This document shows, piece by piece, positions 6,257-13,143 of a stretch of 14,765 nt of DNA. The stretch is taken from assembly GCA_029983705.1 (NCBI GenBank), contig JASBYZ010000033.1, positions 1 to 14,765 on the forward strand, written 5' to 3'. Below the pieces are notes generated by a model. The model was not told the origin of the DNA. It was given only the letters and a program-made list of their open reading frames with translations, and ran no database searches. Position numbers and translations under genes: made by a program. The first letter of the stretch is position 1. Every line of letters begins with the position of its first letter. This DNA is from Coriobacteriales bacterium (GTDB lineage: Bacteria > Actinomycetota > Coriobacteriia > Coriobacteriales > JAEZZM01).

Positions 6257-7204
6257 CTACATACCAACCGTAATATATGTTCCGTAGAACACCAGACGCA
6301 AACTGAGTACCGCAATAAAGTAGATTATAAATGCTACAAGACCAAGCTTTTTGTCCTTAAGAACTGCAATAAGTGTAAGGATAAGCGCAATGAGTCCAAT
6401 TGGGAAGAAAAGCCAGAAGAAGAGCTGGACATCAGCAAAGTGCTCTGAGCCAATTACAAAAGCGGTAAGGGTTGAGTTTACATCTGCTTGATGGATAAAG
6501 GCACCACCTATAGCAAGTGCAAAACCTAGGGCAGCCACTACAGCAAGTGCAATCTTAGCTGATGGGTTTAGGCCATGAGTCTTAGTCTCTCTATCTACCT
6601 CAGTAGCAATATCAGCATGATCTGCTTTTGTAACTACAACTTTCTCATATGAGCCAAGCGCAATATGCAAAATTGCAATACCACAAGCTACACCACCTAA
6701 TAGAGCATTACCTACGAGATAGACATAAGGACCAACGCTTGCCCAGGTAATAATAGTTGGAACTCTATACGCAAAACCCAAGACAATTGGGCCTGCTATT
6801 GCTGCAAGCACAACTAATACTAGGAAAATACGACGAAGGCCATAACTGAGCTTTCCAAGAAGCGCAAGCAACCAATAGACTCCAACAATCACAGTACAAA
6901 TAGCTGCACCTAAAATCTCATTTGAAAGTGGGGATGAGCCTAGATTTGCAAAAATCCAAATTGCATTTAGTGGGCTTTTTAAGTGAAGCATTGCAAATAA
7001 GAAAGAAACAACAATTAAGATAAGCGGAATAATGGTGAGCTTATCAATCTTCTTAGTTTGCTCATCGGTAAATCTGTTAAACCAAAATGCAATAGCTATA
7101 GCAATAAAAGCACCAATAGCCATTGGGAACAGTGTAGTAAATAAGGCAAGAGGGATTTCGCTTAATGCATGGTGCATAGCGGTTGATTCCATGTTAAGAA
7201 ACAT
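6257..7204 (-). CDS. dmsC: DmsC-type membrane anchor subunit
   Basis: This 315-residue polytopic membrane protein belongs to the DMSO reductase anchor (DmsC) family, which oxidises menaquinol and passes electrons to the ferredoxin subunit. Evidence is EIPLALFTTLFPMAIGAF at the N-terminus, HLKSPLNAIW (74-83) and SSPLSNEI (90-97), which match the conserved DmsC loop, and about eight to nine hydrophobic segments. It is slightly longer than E. coli DmsC (287), with a charged loop around residues 190-215. Its ATG shares one base with the stop of the ferredoxin gene, and GGGGAGG lies seven bases upstream, so the two are translationally coupled. A terminator follows. No catalytic molybdopterin subunit gene lies next to it, so the terminal electron acceptor is unknown. 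Confidence 0.85.
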   Translation of the reverse strand: MFLNMESTAMHHALSEIPLALFTTLFPMAIGAFIAIAIAFWFNRFTDEQTKKIDKLTIIPLILIVVSFLFAMLHLKSPLNAIWIFANLGSSPLSNEILGAAICTVIVGVYWLLALLGKLSYGLRRIFLVLVVLAAIAGPIVLGFAYRVPTIITWASVGPYVYLVGNALLGGVACGIAILHIALGSYEKVVVTKADHADIATEVDRETKTHGLNPSAKIALAVVAALGFALAIGGAFIHQADVNSTLTAFVIGSEHFADVQLFFWLFFPIGLIALILTLIAVLKDKKLGLVAFIIYFIAVLSLRLVFYGTYITVGM

Positions 7205-7998
7205 TATTTAGCCTCCCCTTTTTGGCCTGCCAAAGATTTGTTATCTCCCATGTCAGCGCTTCTCATAAAGAAGTGTGGGGTGGTGTAGATAAACTTAGGA
7301 AGCGGCTCAGATTCAGCAATCTTTGCGTCAGGGTGACGCTCCATAATCTCTGCGTCAGTACCAAAATCGAGCGCATTCATAGGGCATGAAGCTACACACA
7401 TTGGCTTTTCGCCAACAACTTGACGCTCTTCGCAGAAGTTGCATTTTCTTGAATGTCCTGCTTTAGCATCAATACGAGGTGCATCGTATGGACAAGCAAG
7501 ATAGCAATAACCGCAGCCAATGCATCTGCTCTCATCAACTACAACAAGTCCGTTATCTTCCTTTTTGTGCATCGCCTTAGTTGGGCATGCGTGTGCACAA
7601 GCTGGATTGTCACAGTGATTGCAGGATACAGAAAGGTAGTGGGCAAAATGGTCTCCCCAAGGCTCACGGCTTTTCTCATTAAGCTCCCACACCGGACTAT
7701 CAGGTGATTTTTTGTACACGCGACGATATACAAACTCCTCTGGAAGTTGCTTGTATTCAGCGCATGCCTTGGTGCAGTTTTTACAACCAATGCAGCGTAC
7801 CTGATCATAATAAAATGCTAAACCCTTTGGAAGTGAGCTGCCGTCAACCTTTTCGTTAGGTGCGCCCCCATCTTTTTCTTCCGCTAAGGCAGGCTTAACA
7901 CGACTTTCACTGCTCACGATTACGCCAGCAGCCCCCAGTGCACCAATAGCGCCGCTTGTTTTTAAGAAAGCACGACGACTTAGATGCTTTTTAGCCAT
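7204..7998 (-). CDS. dmsB: DmsB-type four-cluster ferredoxin subunit with Tat signal
   Basis: This 264-residue electron-transfer subunit relays electrons between a membrane anchor and a molybdopterin enzyme. The N-terminus has a twin-arginine signal (SRRAFLK at 7-13, then a small hydrophobic run to about 29), so it is exported folded. Sixteen cysteines form four [4Fe-4S] sets: 69/72/75/79, 126/129/134/138, 159/162/165/169 and 186/189/201/205. This matches the DmsB/NrfC/TtrB pattern. E. coli DmsB has no signal of its own and rides with DmsA; a private Tat signal is more like NrfC or TtrB, but the DmsC-type partner argues for the Dms group. AAGGAGGAT is a very strong ribosome binding site four to five bases before the ATG. 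A 34-bp nested palindrome lies between 8023 and 8056. The substrate of the complex is not predictable here. Confidence 0.9.
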   Translation of the reverse strand: MAKKHLSRRAFLKTSGAIGALGAAGVIVSSESRVKPALAEEKDGGAPNEKVDGSSLPKGLAFYYDQVRCIGCKNCTKACAEYKQLPEEFVYRRVYKKSPDSPVWELNEKSREPWGDHFAHYLSVSCNHCDNPACAHACPTKAMHKKEDNGLVVVDESRCIGCGYCYLACPYDAPRIDAKAGHSRKCNFCEERQVVGEKPMCVASCPMNALDFGTDAEIMERHPDAKIAESEPLPKFIYTTPHFFMRSADMGDNKSLAGQKGEAK

Positions 7999-8022
7999 TT
8001 ATCCTCCTTAAATTTCTCTCTC

Positions 8023-8056
8023 AATTATGCCTGATTATGAATAATCACACATAATT
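8023..8056. promoter_or_regulatory. 34-bp nested palindrome upstream of the dmsB-type gene
   Basis: Two inverted repeats share one centre at 8039.5: an inner pair TGATTAT/ATAATCA (8032-8038 and 8041-8047) and an outer pair AATTATG/CATAATT (8023-8029 and 8050-8056). 28 of 34 positions are symmetric. It begins 25 bases upstream of the dmsB ATG, just before the ribosome binding site. A weak promoter read leftward (TTGTCT at 8079-8074, 17 bases, AATTAT) would overlap it. An operator is the likeliest reading; a leader hairpin is the alternative. Confidence 0.55.
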
Positions 8057-8112
8057 TTATAATATACGTTTTTAGACAAATGTACTACACAATTGCAACG
8101 TAAGTTCTAAAT

Positions 8113-9096
8113 TTAAGATATTTTATATCTCATTTGTTCACCATTTTCTATGGTCTCAATCATATTTTTTTCTAATAAATGGTTTAGATAAGAAAAACCT
8201 TGACGAATAATAAGAGAGCGTTTTACAAAAAATACTTTATCCCAGCTATCCTCTATAGACCATTTATTTTGTCTGATTAAATCATAGCCACTTGCATAAG
8301 GATGCTCTTTTATTCGTTTGTAAAAATCTTGTGTACGTGTGAAGTGATGCTCATATAGGGCCTGTATGCGCTCATGAGGCGAGTGCATGACCTCCCCGTG
8401 GCCCGGCATCAGTATCAGCTCTTTATCAAGTAGTGACTTAAGGCGCTTTAAATTGTTCCCCATTAAATCAAGCCCATCAAAGCTTAAGTCTATACTTGGG
8501 TTAATGCCCACTAAAACTTGGTCTCCGCAAAAATACATCCCACTTCTTTTATGATACAAAACCAGGTGATCTGGGGTGTGCCCACTTGCAGATACAATCT
8601 TAAAGCTCTCATCGCCCACCTGAAGCTCATCTCCAGGATGCGCATTTACCAGCTTAAAGTCTTTTTTATCTGCAAGTCTATAATAGCGGTGCACATAGGT
8701 ATAGGCTTCTCGTTCTTCTTTAGGAACCCCCTCTTGTTTCATACGCTTTTGGTAGAGGTCTTCAAGCTTGCCGTTAGCGCTCTCCCCACTTAAGTCATAG
8801 TCATATAAAGAAAGGTGCACGCTCGTGCCTTTTGGCAGTAAGTCTTTAAGGAGGCCCCAGTGGTCAAAGTGTTGGTGCGTAATAAAGACCTCAAGAGCGT
8901 CAAAATCCACCTTAAGCTCTTTGAGATCCTTCGATAAAATTTCAAGGGCATCTGGAGTTTTAGGCCCTGCATCCACCATAAGCCAAGAGTTCTTGGAATG
9001 AATTAGATAGACATTTACTGTAGGCAGTGAGTTTTGAATCATTGGCAAAATTATCTGATACACATCTGGATGCTCAAACACTTTTCTAAAAGTCAT
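8113..9096 (-). CDS. MBL-fold metallo-hydrolase
   Basis: This is a 327-residue metallo-beta-lactamase-fold hydrolase, probably cytoplasmic and zinc- or iron-dependent. Metal ligands are visible: THQHFDHWG (His74, His76, Asp78, His79), GHTPDH (His173), GDQVL (Asp192) and PGHGEV (His233). The C-terminal ~75 residues (from about 250) form a helical, charged extension often seen in glyoxalase-II-like and LACTB2-like members, so a thioester or ester substrate is possible but not shown. The start has only a weak ribosome binding site (AAAGAA around 9105-9110). It is divergent from zupT with 82 bases between starts. It lies 114 bases upstream of the dmsB-type gene on the same strand with no clear terminator, so partial read-through is possible. 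Confidence 0.85.
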   Translation of the reverse strand: MTFRKVFEHPDVYQIILPMIQNSLPTVNVYLIHSKNSWLMVDAGPKTPDALEILSKDLKELKVDFDALEVFITHQHFDHWGLLKDLLPKGTSVHLSLYDYDLSGESANGKLEDLYQKRMKQEGVPKEEREAYTYVHRYYRLADKKDFKLVNAHPGDELQVGDESFKIVSASGHTPDHLVLYHKRSGMYFCGDQVLVGINPSIDLSFDGLDLMGNNLKRLKSLLDKELILMPGHGEVMHSPHERIQALYEHHFTRTQDFYKRIKEHPYASGYDLIRQNKWSIEDSWDKVFFVKRSLIIRQGFSYLNHLLEKNMIETIENGEQMRYKIS

Positions 9097-9121
9097 AGGT
9101 TCATTCTTTCTGCACTACAGC

Positions 9122-9127
9122 TATAAT
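9122..9127 (+). promoter_or_regulatory. Candidate -10 element for zupT
   Basis: A perfect TATAAT lies in the 82-base divergent space between the MBL-fold gene and zupT. The bases 16-18 upstream do not resemble a good -35, and a second -10-like sequence, TATAGT, lies at 9153-9158. The assignment is tentative. Confidence 0.3.
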
Positions 9128-9178
9128 TTCATCTATTAACTAACACGCTAACTATAGTACACGCTTAAGGGAGTGAAC

Positions 9179-10000
9179 ATGGAAATAACAGGACAAGCAG
9201 TTTTCTTTGCCTTTTTACTCAGTGCATTTGCAGGACTTTCAACCGGTATCGGTGGACTTATTGCAGTAGGTAAAAAACCAATTTCATCACGAGGCCTCTC
9301 TATGGCAATGGGTCTTTCTGCAGGTGTAATGATTTACATATCCTTTGTTGAACTCTTAAGTGGAGCATTTAGCTCTCTGGAATCAGAGATGGGAACTAAG
9401 GGTTCTTGGATTGCACTTGGAGGATTTTTTATTGGTATCGCATTTATTGCTATTATCGATAAGCTCATTCCTGAGGATGAAAACCCTCATGAATTTTTGG
9501 GCGTTGACCAAGTTGTAAGCCAAAAGGACAAACACGAACAACTCAAGGGCAAGATGATGCGTACTGGTCTTTTGTCTGCCTTAGCTATTGGAATCCATAA
9601 CTTCCCTGAAGGTATGGCATCATTTTTTAGCGCACTTTCTGACCCAGCACTTGGTATTTCAATTGCAATCGCTATTGCAATTCACAACATTCCTGAAGGT
9701 ATCTCTGTGGCAGTTCCTATTAGAGTTGCAACTGAGAGCAGATTCAAAGCAGCCGGAGCTGCACTCTTATCAGGTATCGCAGAACCAATAGGTGCACTCA
9801 TTGGTTTTGTTATCCTCATGCCATTTATCAGTGAAACGATTCTTTCTGTAGTATTTGCTTTTATTGCAGGAATTATGGTCTACATCTCAGTTGATGAGCT
9901 GCTTCCAGCTGCAGAACAATCTGGAGAGCACCACTTTGCAATCTGGGGATTTATACTCGGAATGGCCATTATGGGAGTATCCCTTATTTTAACGGCCTAA
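9179..10000 (+). CDS. zupT: ZIP-family divalent metal transporter (ZupT type)
   Basis: This 273-residue inner-membrane protein of the ZIP family imports zinc and sometimes iron or manganese. The paired metal-site motifs are HNFPEG (residues 140-145) and HNIPEG (169-174), lying in the fourth and fifth helices, with a conserved YISFVEL helix (about 53-59). There are about eight hydrophobic helices and a short charged loop (about 96-128) between helices three and four. It has no large His-rich loop, which fits bacterial ZupT rather than eukaryotic ZIPs. I use the ATG at 9179, with AAGGGAG five bases upstream. A GTG at 9173 would sit on that ribosome binding site. A near-perfect dyad right after the stop separates it from the convergent ABC operon. 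Metal specificity cannot be read from sequence. Confidence 0.92.
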   Translation: MEITGQAVFFAFLLSAFAGLSTGIGGLIAVGKKPISSRGLSMAMGLSAGVMIYISFVELLSGAFSSLESEMGTKGSWIALGGFFIGIAFIAIIDKLIPEDENPHEFLGVDQVVSQKDKHEQLKGKMMRTGLLSALAIGIHNFPEGMASFFSALSDPALGISIAIAIAIHNIPEGISVAVPIRVATESRFKAAGAALLSGIAEPIGALIGFVILMPFISETILSVVFAFIAGIMVYISVDELLPAAEQSGEHHFAIWGFILGMAIMGVSLILTA

Positions 10001-10010
10001 TAAAACCCAA

Positions 10011-10036
10011 AAGGGTTGGCTTATAAGCCAACCCTT
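10011..10036. terminator. Shared terminator between zupT and the ABC operon
   Basis: A perfect 26-base palindrome: AAGGGTTGGC, loop TTATAA, GCCAACCCTT. On the minus strand it is followed by TTGGGTTTTATTA, a fair U-tract, so it best serves the ABC operon. The stop codon of the last permease gene (10021-10023) lies in its loop. On the plus strand the U-tract is poor, so its effect on zupT is uncertain. Confidence 0.7.
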
Positions 10037-10680
10037 CCTGGTAAACGATACTTTTTCTGATAGTACCTTACTCCCATTGAGAGAGCAAAACAAATAATAA
10101 AGTAAAACAGTCCAACCAGTCCAAAGATTGCAAAAATCTGTGGGGTTGAGTTGAGCTGGTTCATCAAAATCATTCCGCGACCCATAAGCTCTTGAATTGC
10201 AATTGCTGACCATAAAAACGAGGTGTCTTTAATGGTGGTAATTGCTTGAGACAAAAGTGCTGGGACCATGTTTCTCATAGCTTGAGGCTGAATAATATAC
10301 CAGTATCCCTGGATACGACTAAAGCCTTGAGATCTCATTGCCTCATATTGTCCGCGGTGAACTCCCGCAAGACCACCACGAATAATCTCTCCCATACTTG
10401 CAGAGGTAAACACCGTAAATGCTGCCACTGCAGATGGAATTGGTGGAAGCTGGACAATAAAGAAGATAAACATAATCCACAAAAGCAGTGGAGTGTTTTT
10501 AAATATCTCAATATAGACCGTTGCGATGGCAGACAAAATTGAATTGTGGCTTCTGCGCATGAGTGCAAGCACGGTACCAATCACAAGCGACAGCAAAATT
10601 GAAATCGCAGAAATAAAGATGGTTAATACTAAACCCTCAAGTAAGAACTTAATATTTATCCACGTGAAGAGCTCTCCCAT
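10021..10680 (-). CDS. Polar amino acid ABC transporter permease (second)
   Basis: This 219-residue membrane subunit of a polar amino acid ABC importer is of the HisMQ/GlnP type. About five hydrophobic helices are visible. The cytoplasmic EAA loop that docks on the ATPase is at about residues 113-119 (EAMRSQG), followed by PQAMRNMVPALLSQ. The N-terminal LTIFISAISILLSLVIG and the KNTPLLLW block are typical. Its start overlaps the preceding permease by 25 bases, with its own AAGGAG seven bases before the ATG. It is the last gene of the operon and its stop sits in a terminator hairpin. It probably forms a heterodimer with the first permease. The transported amino acid is not identifiable. Confidence 0.92.
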   Translation of the reverse strand: MGELFTWINIKFLLEGLVLTIFISAISILLSLVIGTVLALMRRSHNSILSAIATVYIEIFKNTPLLLWIMFIFFIVQLPPIPSAVAAFTVFTSASMGEIIRGGLAGVHRGQYEAMRSQGFSRIQGYWYIIQPQAMRNMVPALLSQAITTIKDTSFLWSAIAIQELMGRGMILMNQLNSTPQIFAIFGLVGLFYFIICFALSMGVRYYQKKYRLPGRVGL

Positions 10681-11438
10681 GTTGACACTCCTTCCTCAGC
10701 TACCGCATTTTTCATGTCTTCATCAAACTCTGTCATTGCAGGGTTGTAATATTCTTTTCTCTTTACACGTCTTCTACCACGGTTTTGCTCAAGGTGTAGA
10801 GCAAGTCTTGAGAGTGGGAAGCACAAAATAAAGTAGAGAATTGCTGCTACCACATAGGCTGGTCCGTAGTAAGAGGTTGAGTTTGCAAATGAGTTGGTTG
10901 CATACATCAACTCTCCTCCTGCAACAAGCGCCATGATTGAGGTGTTCTTAATCAAGTTTGCTGCTTGAACTGCTAGTGGAGGCATAATAATTGAGATTGC
11001 TTGAGGCAAAATTACAAGCGACATTGTTTGAATGTAGCTAAAGCCTTGAGACTTAGCTGCCTCAAACTGACCTTCAGGAATTGATGAGATACCTGATCTT
11101 ACAACCTCACTAATATATGCACCGTGATAAATTCCAATGGCGATAACACCAATTAAGAATGTTGAAAGCTTAATGCCAATAAGTGGAAACACTGCATACA
11201 TTACAAATACTTGTAAAAGCAGTGGCACATTTTGAATCATTTCAACATACACACGGTTGATAGCTCTGAGCACAGTTGAGCGAGAAACTGACATAAGTCC
11301 AAAAATTACACCCAAGATAAGTGCAAGCACAAGAGCTAGAAGTGAAATACCAATTGTTTTAGTAAAGGCCATTAAGATAGTTGGAAAGGCTTCAAAATAT
11401 GCCTCCCACTTAAAGGCTGCAAACATTCCGTTATCCAT
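10656..11438 (-). CDS. Polar amino acid ABC transporter permease (first)
   Basis: This 260-residue permease of the same family as its downstream neighbour has the EAA loop EAAKSQG (about 126-132) followed by ILPQAISIIMPPLAVQ, and the QNVPLLLQ block near residue 70. About five hydrophobic helices precede a charged cytoplasmic tail of about 45 residues (from about 216, rich in Arg/Lys then Asp/Glu), longer than usual for the family. The ATG lies inside the 3' end of the binding-protein gene (8-base overlap), pointing to translational coupling. It partners with the second permease to form the transmembrane channel. Confidence 0.92.
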   Translation of the reverse strand: MDNGMFAAFKWEAYFEAFPTILMAFTKTIGISLLALVLALILGVIFGLMSVSRSTVLRAINRVYVEMIQNVPLLLQVFVMYAVFPLIGIKLSTFLIGVIAIGIYHGAYISEVVRSGISSIPEGQFEAAKSQGFSYIQTMSLVILPQAISIIMPPLAVQAANLIKNTSIMALVAGGELMYATNSFANSTSYYGPAYVVAAILYFILCFPLSRLALHLEQNRGRRRVKRKEYYNPAMTEFDEDMKNAVAEEGVSTWESSSRG

Positions 11439-12210
11439 TTACTAGCCCCCACTTCTCTTTAATAGCATCCAGGCTTCCGTCATCCATCATTTCATGAAGA
11501 AGCTCATTGATCTTCTTTGAGAAGGCCGGATCTTTTTTAGAGGTTGCAATACCGTATTCCTGCTCGCCTAAGTCAGTATCTAAAAGCTCAGTCTTATCGT
11601 CTAAATAACCTTGGAGGATAGAAGAGTCTACCGAAAAGGCATCAATACGGCCAGAAACAAGGGCAACCTTAATTTCTGGATAGGTTGCATACTCACTAAA
11701 TCTAAGCTTGATTTCTTTTTCTCTTGCTAAGTCTTCAAGCTTTTCTCTGGTAGTTGCCGCCTGAGCTACCCCAACAACTTTTTTGTCGAGGTCTTCAAAG
11801 CTCTTAATTCCAGAGGTCTTTTTTACCAAAATTCCAATGTAGTCTTTATGATATGGATCGGTAAAGTTATAGGACTTTTTGCGAGATTCAGTGATGGTAA
11901 AGGTTGCAAGTGTGGCGTCTAATACTCCAGTATCAAGCATAGCTCCGCGGGTTGTTACATTTACGCCGGTGACTGTAATTGCATCTGGACTTCCGTAAAG
12001 ACGCTTTGCAAGCTCACGCGCAATGTCAACTTCCATTCCCTCAATTAAACCGGTTTGTGGGTTTTGAAATCCAAACTTAGGAACGTCAATTTTAACGCCT
12101 ACGTCAAAGATATTAGGATCGTTTCCAACCAAGCCGCATCCACTTGTACCAAAGGCAAGTCCTGAAACACCAAGGGCACCAAGGGCTACAAATGCTCTTC
12201 TTGATAGCAT
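11431..12210 (-). CDS. Amino acid ABC transporter substrate-binding lipoprotein
   Basis: This 259-residue family 3 extracellular solute-binding protein captures a polar amino acid and delivers it to the permeases. The N-terminus reads MLSRRAFVALGALG, a twin-arginine-like motif (Arg4-Arg5), and then TSGC with Cys25 as a likely lipidation site, so it may be a Tat-exported lipoprotein. Typical binding-protein blocks follow: the GFQNPQTGLIEGMEVDIARELAKRL region, TITESRKKSYNFTDPY, and GVAQAATTREKLE. I start at the ATG at 12208-12210, which has AGGAGGTG five bases upstream. A longer frame from 12237 adds nine residues, lacks such a site and would bury the signal peptide. It lies between the ATPase and permease genes. 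The ligand is unknown. Confidence 0.9.
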   Translation of the reverse strand: MLSRRAFVALGALGVSGLAFGTSGCGLVGNDPNIFDVGVKIDVPKFGFQNPQTGLIEGMEVDIARELAKRLYGSPDAITVTGVNVTTRGAMLDTGVLDATLATFTITESRKKSYNFTDPYHKDYIGILVKKTSGIKSFEDLDKKVVGVAQAATTREKLEDLAREKEIKLRFSEYATYPEIKVALVSGRIDAFSVDSSILQGYLDDKTELLDTDLGEQEYGIATSKKDPAFSKKINELLHEMMDDGSLDAIKEKWGLVNG

Positions 12211-12254
12211 AGACACCTCCTTTTGTGTATTGTTCATAACTAAAAACCACTCTC

Positions 12255-12977
12255 CTATAAAATCTTTGATAAGAAATCAAGCATGCGAGGGTTTTGAGTA
12301 TGGTCAAATACTTGTTCAGGTGTGCCCTGCTCTTCAATCTGTCCGTTTACCATAAAGATTACGCGGTCAGCAGCTTCACGAGCAAGCGCCATCTCGTGCG
12401 TAACCATAACAACAGTCATATCACGCTCAGCAAGACTCTTAATAACGTCCAATACTTCTTTAACCATCTCTGGGTCAAGAGCAGCAGTTGGCTCATCAAG
12501 CAGCATAATTTCTGGATGCATGTTAAGCGCTCTTGCAATAGCAACACGCTGTTGCTGTCCACCGGAGAGTTGAGAAGGGTACTTATCGATTTTATCGGCC
12601 AAGCCTACACGCTCTAGATATTGATATGCGTCTGCTTCTGCCTGGTCTTCATCGATACCTAGCACCTTAATAGGCGCTAAGGTAACGTTTTTTAAAACCG
12701 TCATATGCGGGTAAAGATTATAACTTTGGAACACCATGGCACATTTTTTAGCAATTGCCCTATGGTCTACTTTTTTAGATGTAACTAAAATGTCATCGAT
12801 CTTAACGGTACCGCTTGTAGGTCTTTCAAGACCATTGATGCAACGAATTAACTGGGACTTTCCTGAACCTGATGGGCCAATAATAACTACCTTTTCACCA
12901 GTCTCAATCTTGAGATTGACACCCTTTAAGGCCTGAACTTCAGCAAAGTTTTTGCGCACGTTTTCAAGTAAGATCAT
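12255..12977 (-). CDS. Polar amino acid ABC transporter ATP-binding protein (GlnQ type)
   Basis: This 240-residue cytoplasmic ATPase powers the adjacent importer. Motifs from the chosen start: Walker A GPSGSGKS (34-41), Q-loop Gln84, signature LSGGQQQRVAIARAL (137-151), Walker B MLLDEPTAALDP with Asp161-Glu162, and the switch His194 in VTHEM. The residue after GKS is Gln instead of the near-universal Thr. I start at the ATG at 12975-12977, with AGGAGG ten bases upstream; a frame from 13016 has no ribosome binding site, and 240 residues is the normal GlnQ length. It is the first gene of the operon, 44 bases ahead of the binding protein. A TATAAT read leftward at 13049-13054 is a likely promoter. 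Confidence 0.93.
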   Translation of the reverse strand: MILLENVRKNFAEVQALKGVNLKIETGEKVVIIGPSGSGKSQLIRCINGLERPTSGTVKIDDILVTSKKVDHRAIAKKCAMVFQSYNLYPHMTVLKNVTLAPIKVLGIDEDQAEADAYQYLERVGLADKIDKYPSQLSGGQQQRVAIARALNMHPEIMLLDEPTAALDPEMVKEVLDVIKSLAERDMTVVMVTHEMALAREAADRVIFMVNGQIEEQGTPEQVFDHTQNPRMLDFLSKIL

Positions 12978-13011
12978 GTAAGACACACCTCCTATTGCTT
13001 TAGAAAAAATA

Positions 13012-13054
13012 CTCATTAGAAACGAGAAATTACAAAAGGTAATGTTTAATTATA
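13012..13054 (-). promoter_or_regulatory. Promoter and palindromes upstream of the ABC operon
   Basis: Read on the minus strand, TATAAT (13054-13049) is a good -10; the -35 is weak. Just downstream are two short inverted repeats: ATTAC-N5-GTAAT (13029-13043) and a CTCATT-AGA-AACGAG dyad with one mismatch (13012-13026). Both lie at or after the probable start site, where a repressor could act. I see no recognised riboswitch or T-box; the leader is only about 65 bases. Confidence 0.4.
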
Positions 13055-13080
13055 CTTCAAAATCATGGGCTTTATAAAAT

Positions 13081-13110
13081 TTGATTAAGAATTTAGCTAA
13101 TTGGTATAGT
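13081..13110 (+). promoter_or_regulatory. Promoter for the DUF808 gene
   Basis: TTGATT (13081-13086), 18 bases, TATAGT (13105-13110), with TGG directly before the -10 (extended -10 pattern). The start site would fall about 13117, giving a leader of about 27 bases to the ATG. Confidence 0.5.
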
Positions 13111-13143
13111 TATTAAATAACAAATAATTAAGAAAGGAATATG

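Noticed and set aside
8032..8047. FNR site upstream of the dmsB-type gene
   Set aside because: The half-sites TGAT and ATCA are eight bases apart instead of four, so it does not fit FNR; kept only as an unassigned dyad.
12978..13140. Amino acid riboswitch or T-box ahead of the ABC operon
   Set aside because: The leader is only about 65 bases and shows no T-box or recognised riboswitch core, nor a terminator/antiterminator pair.
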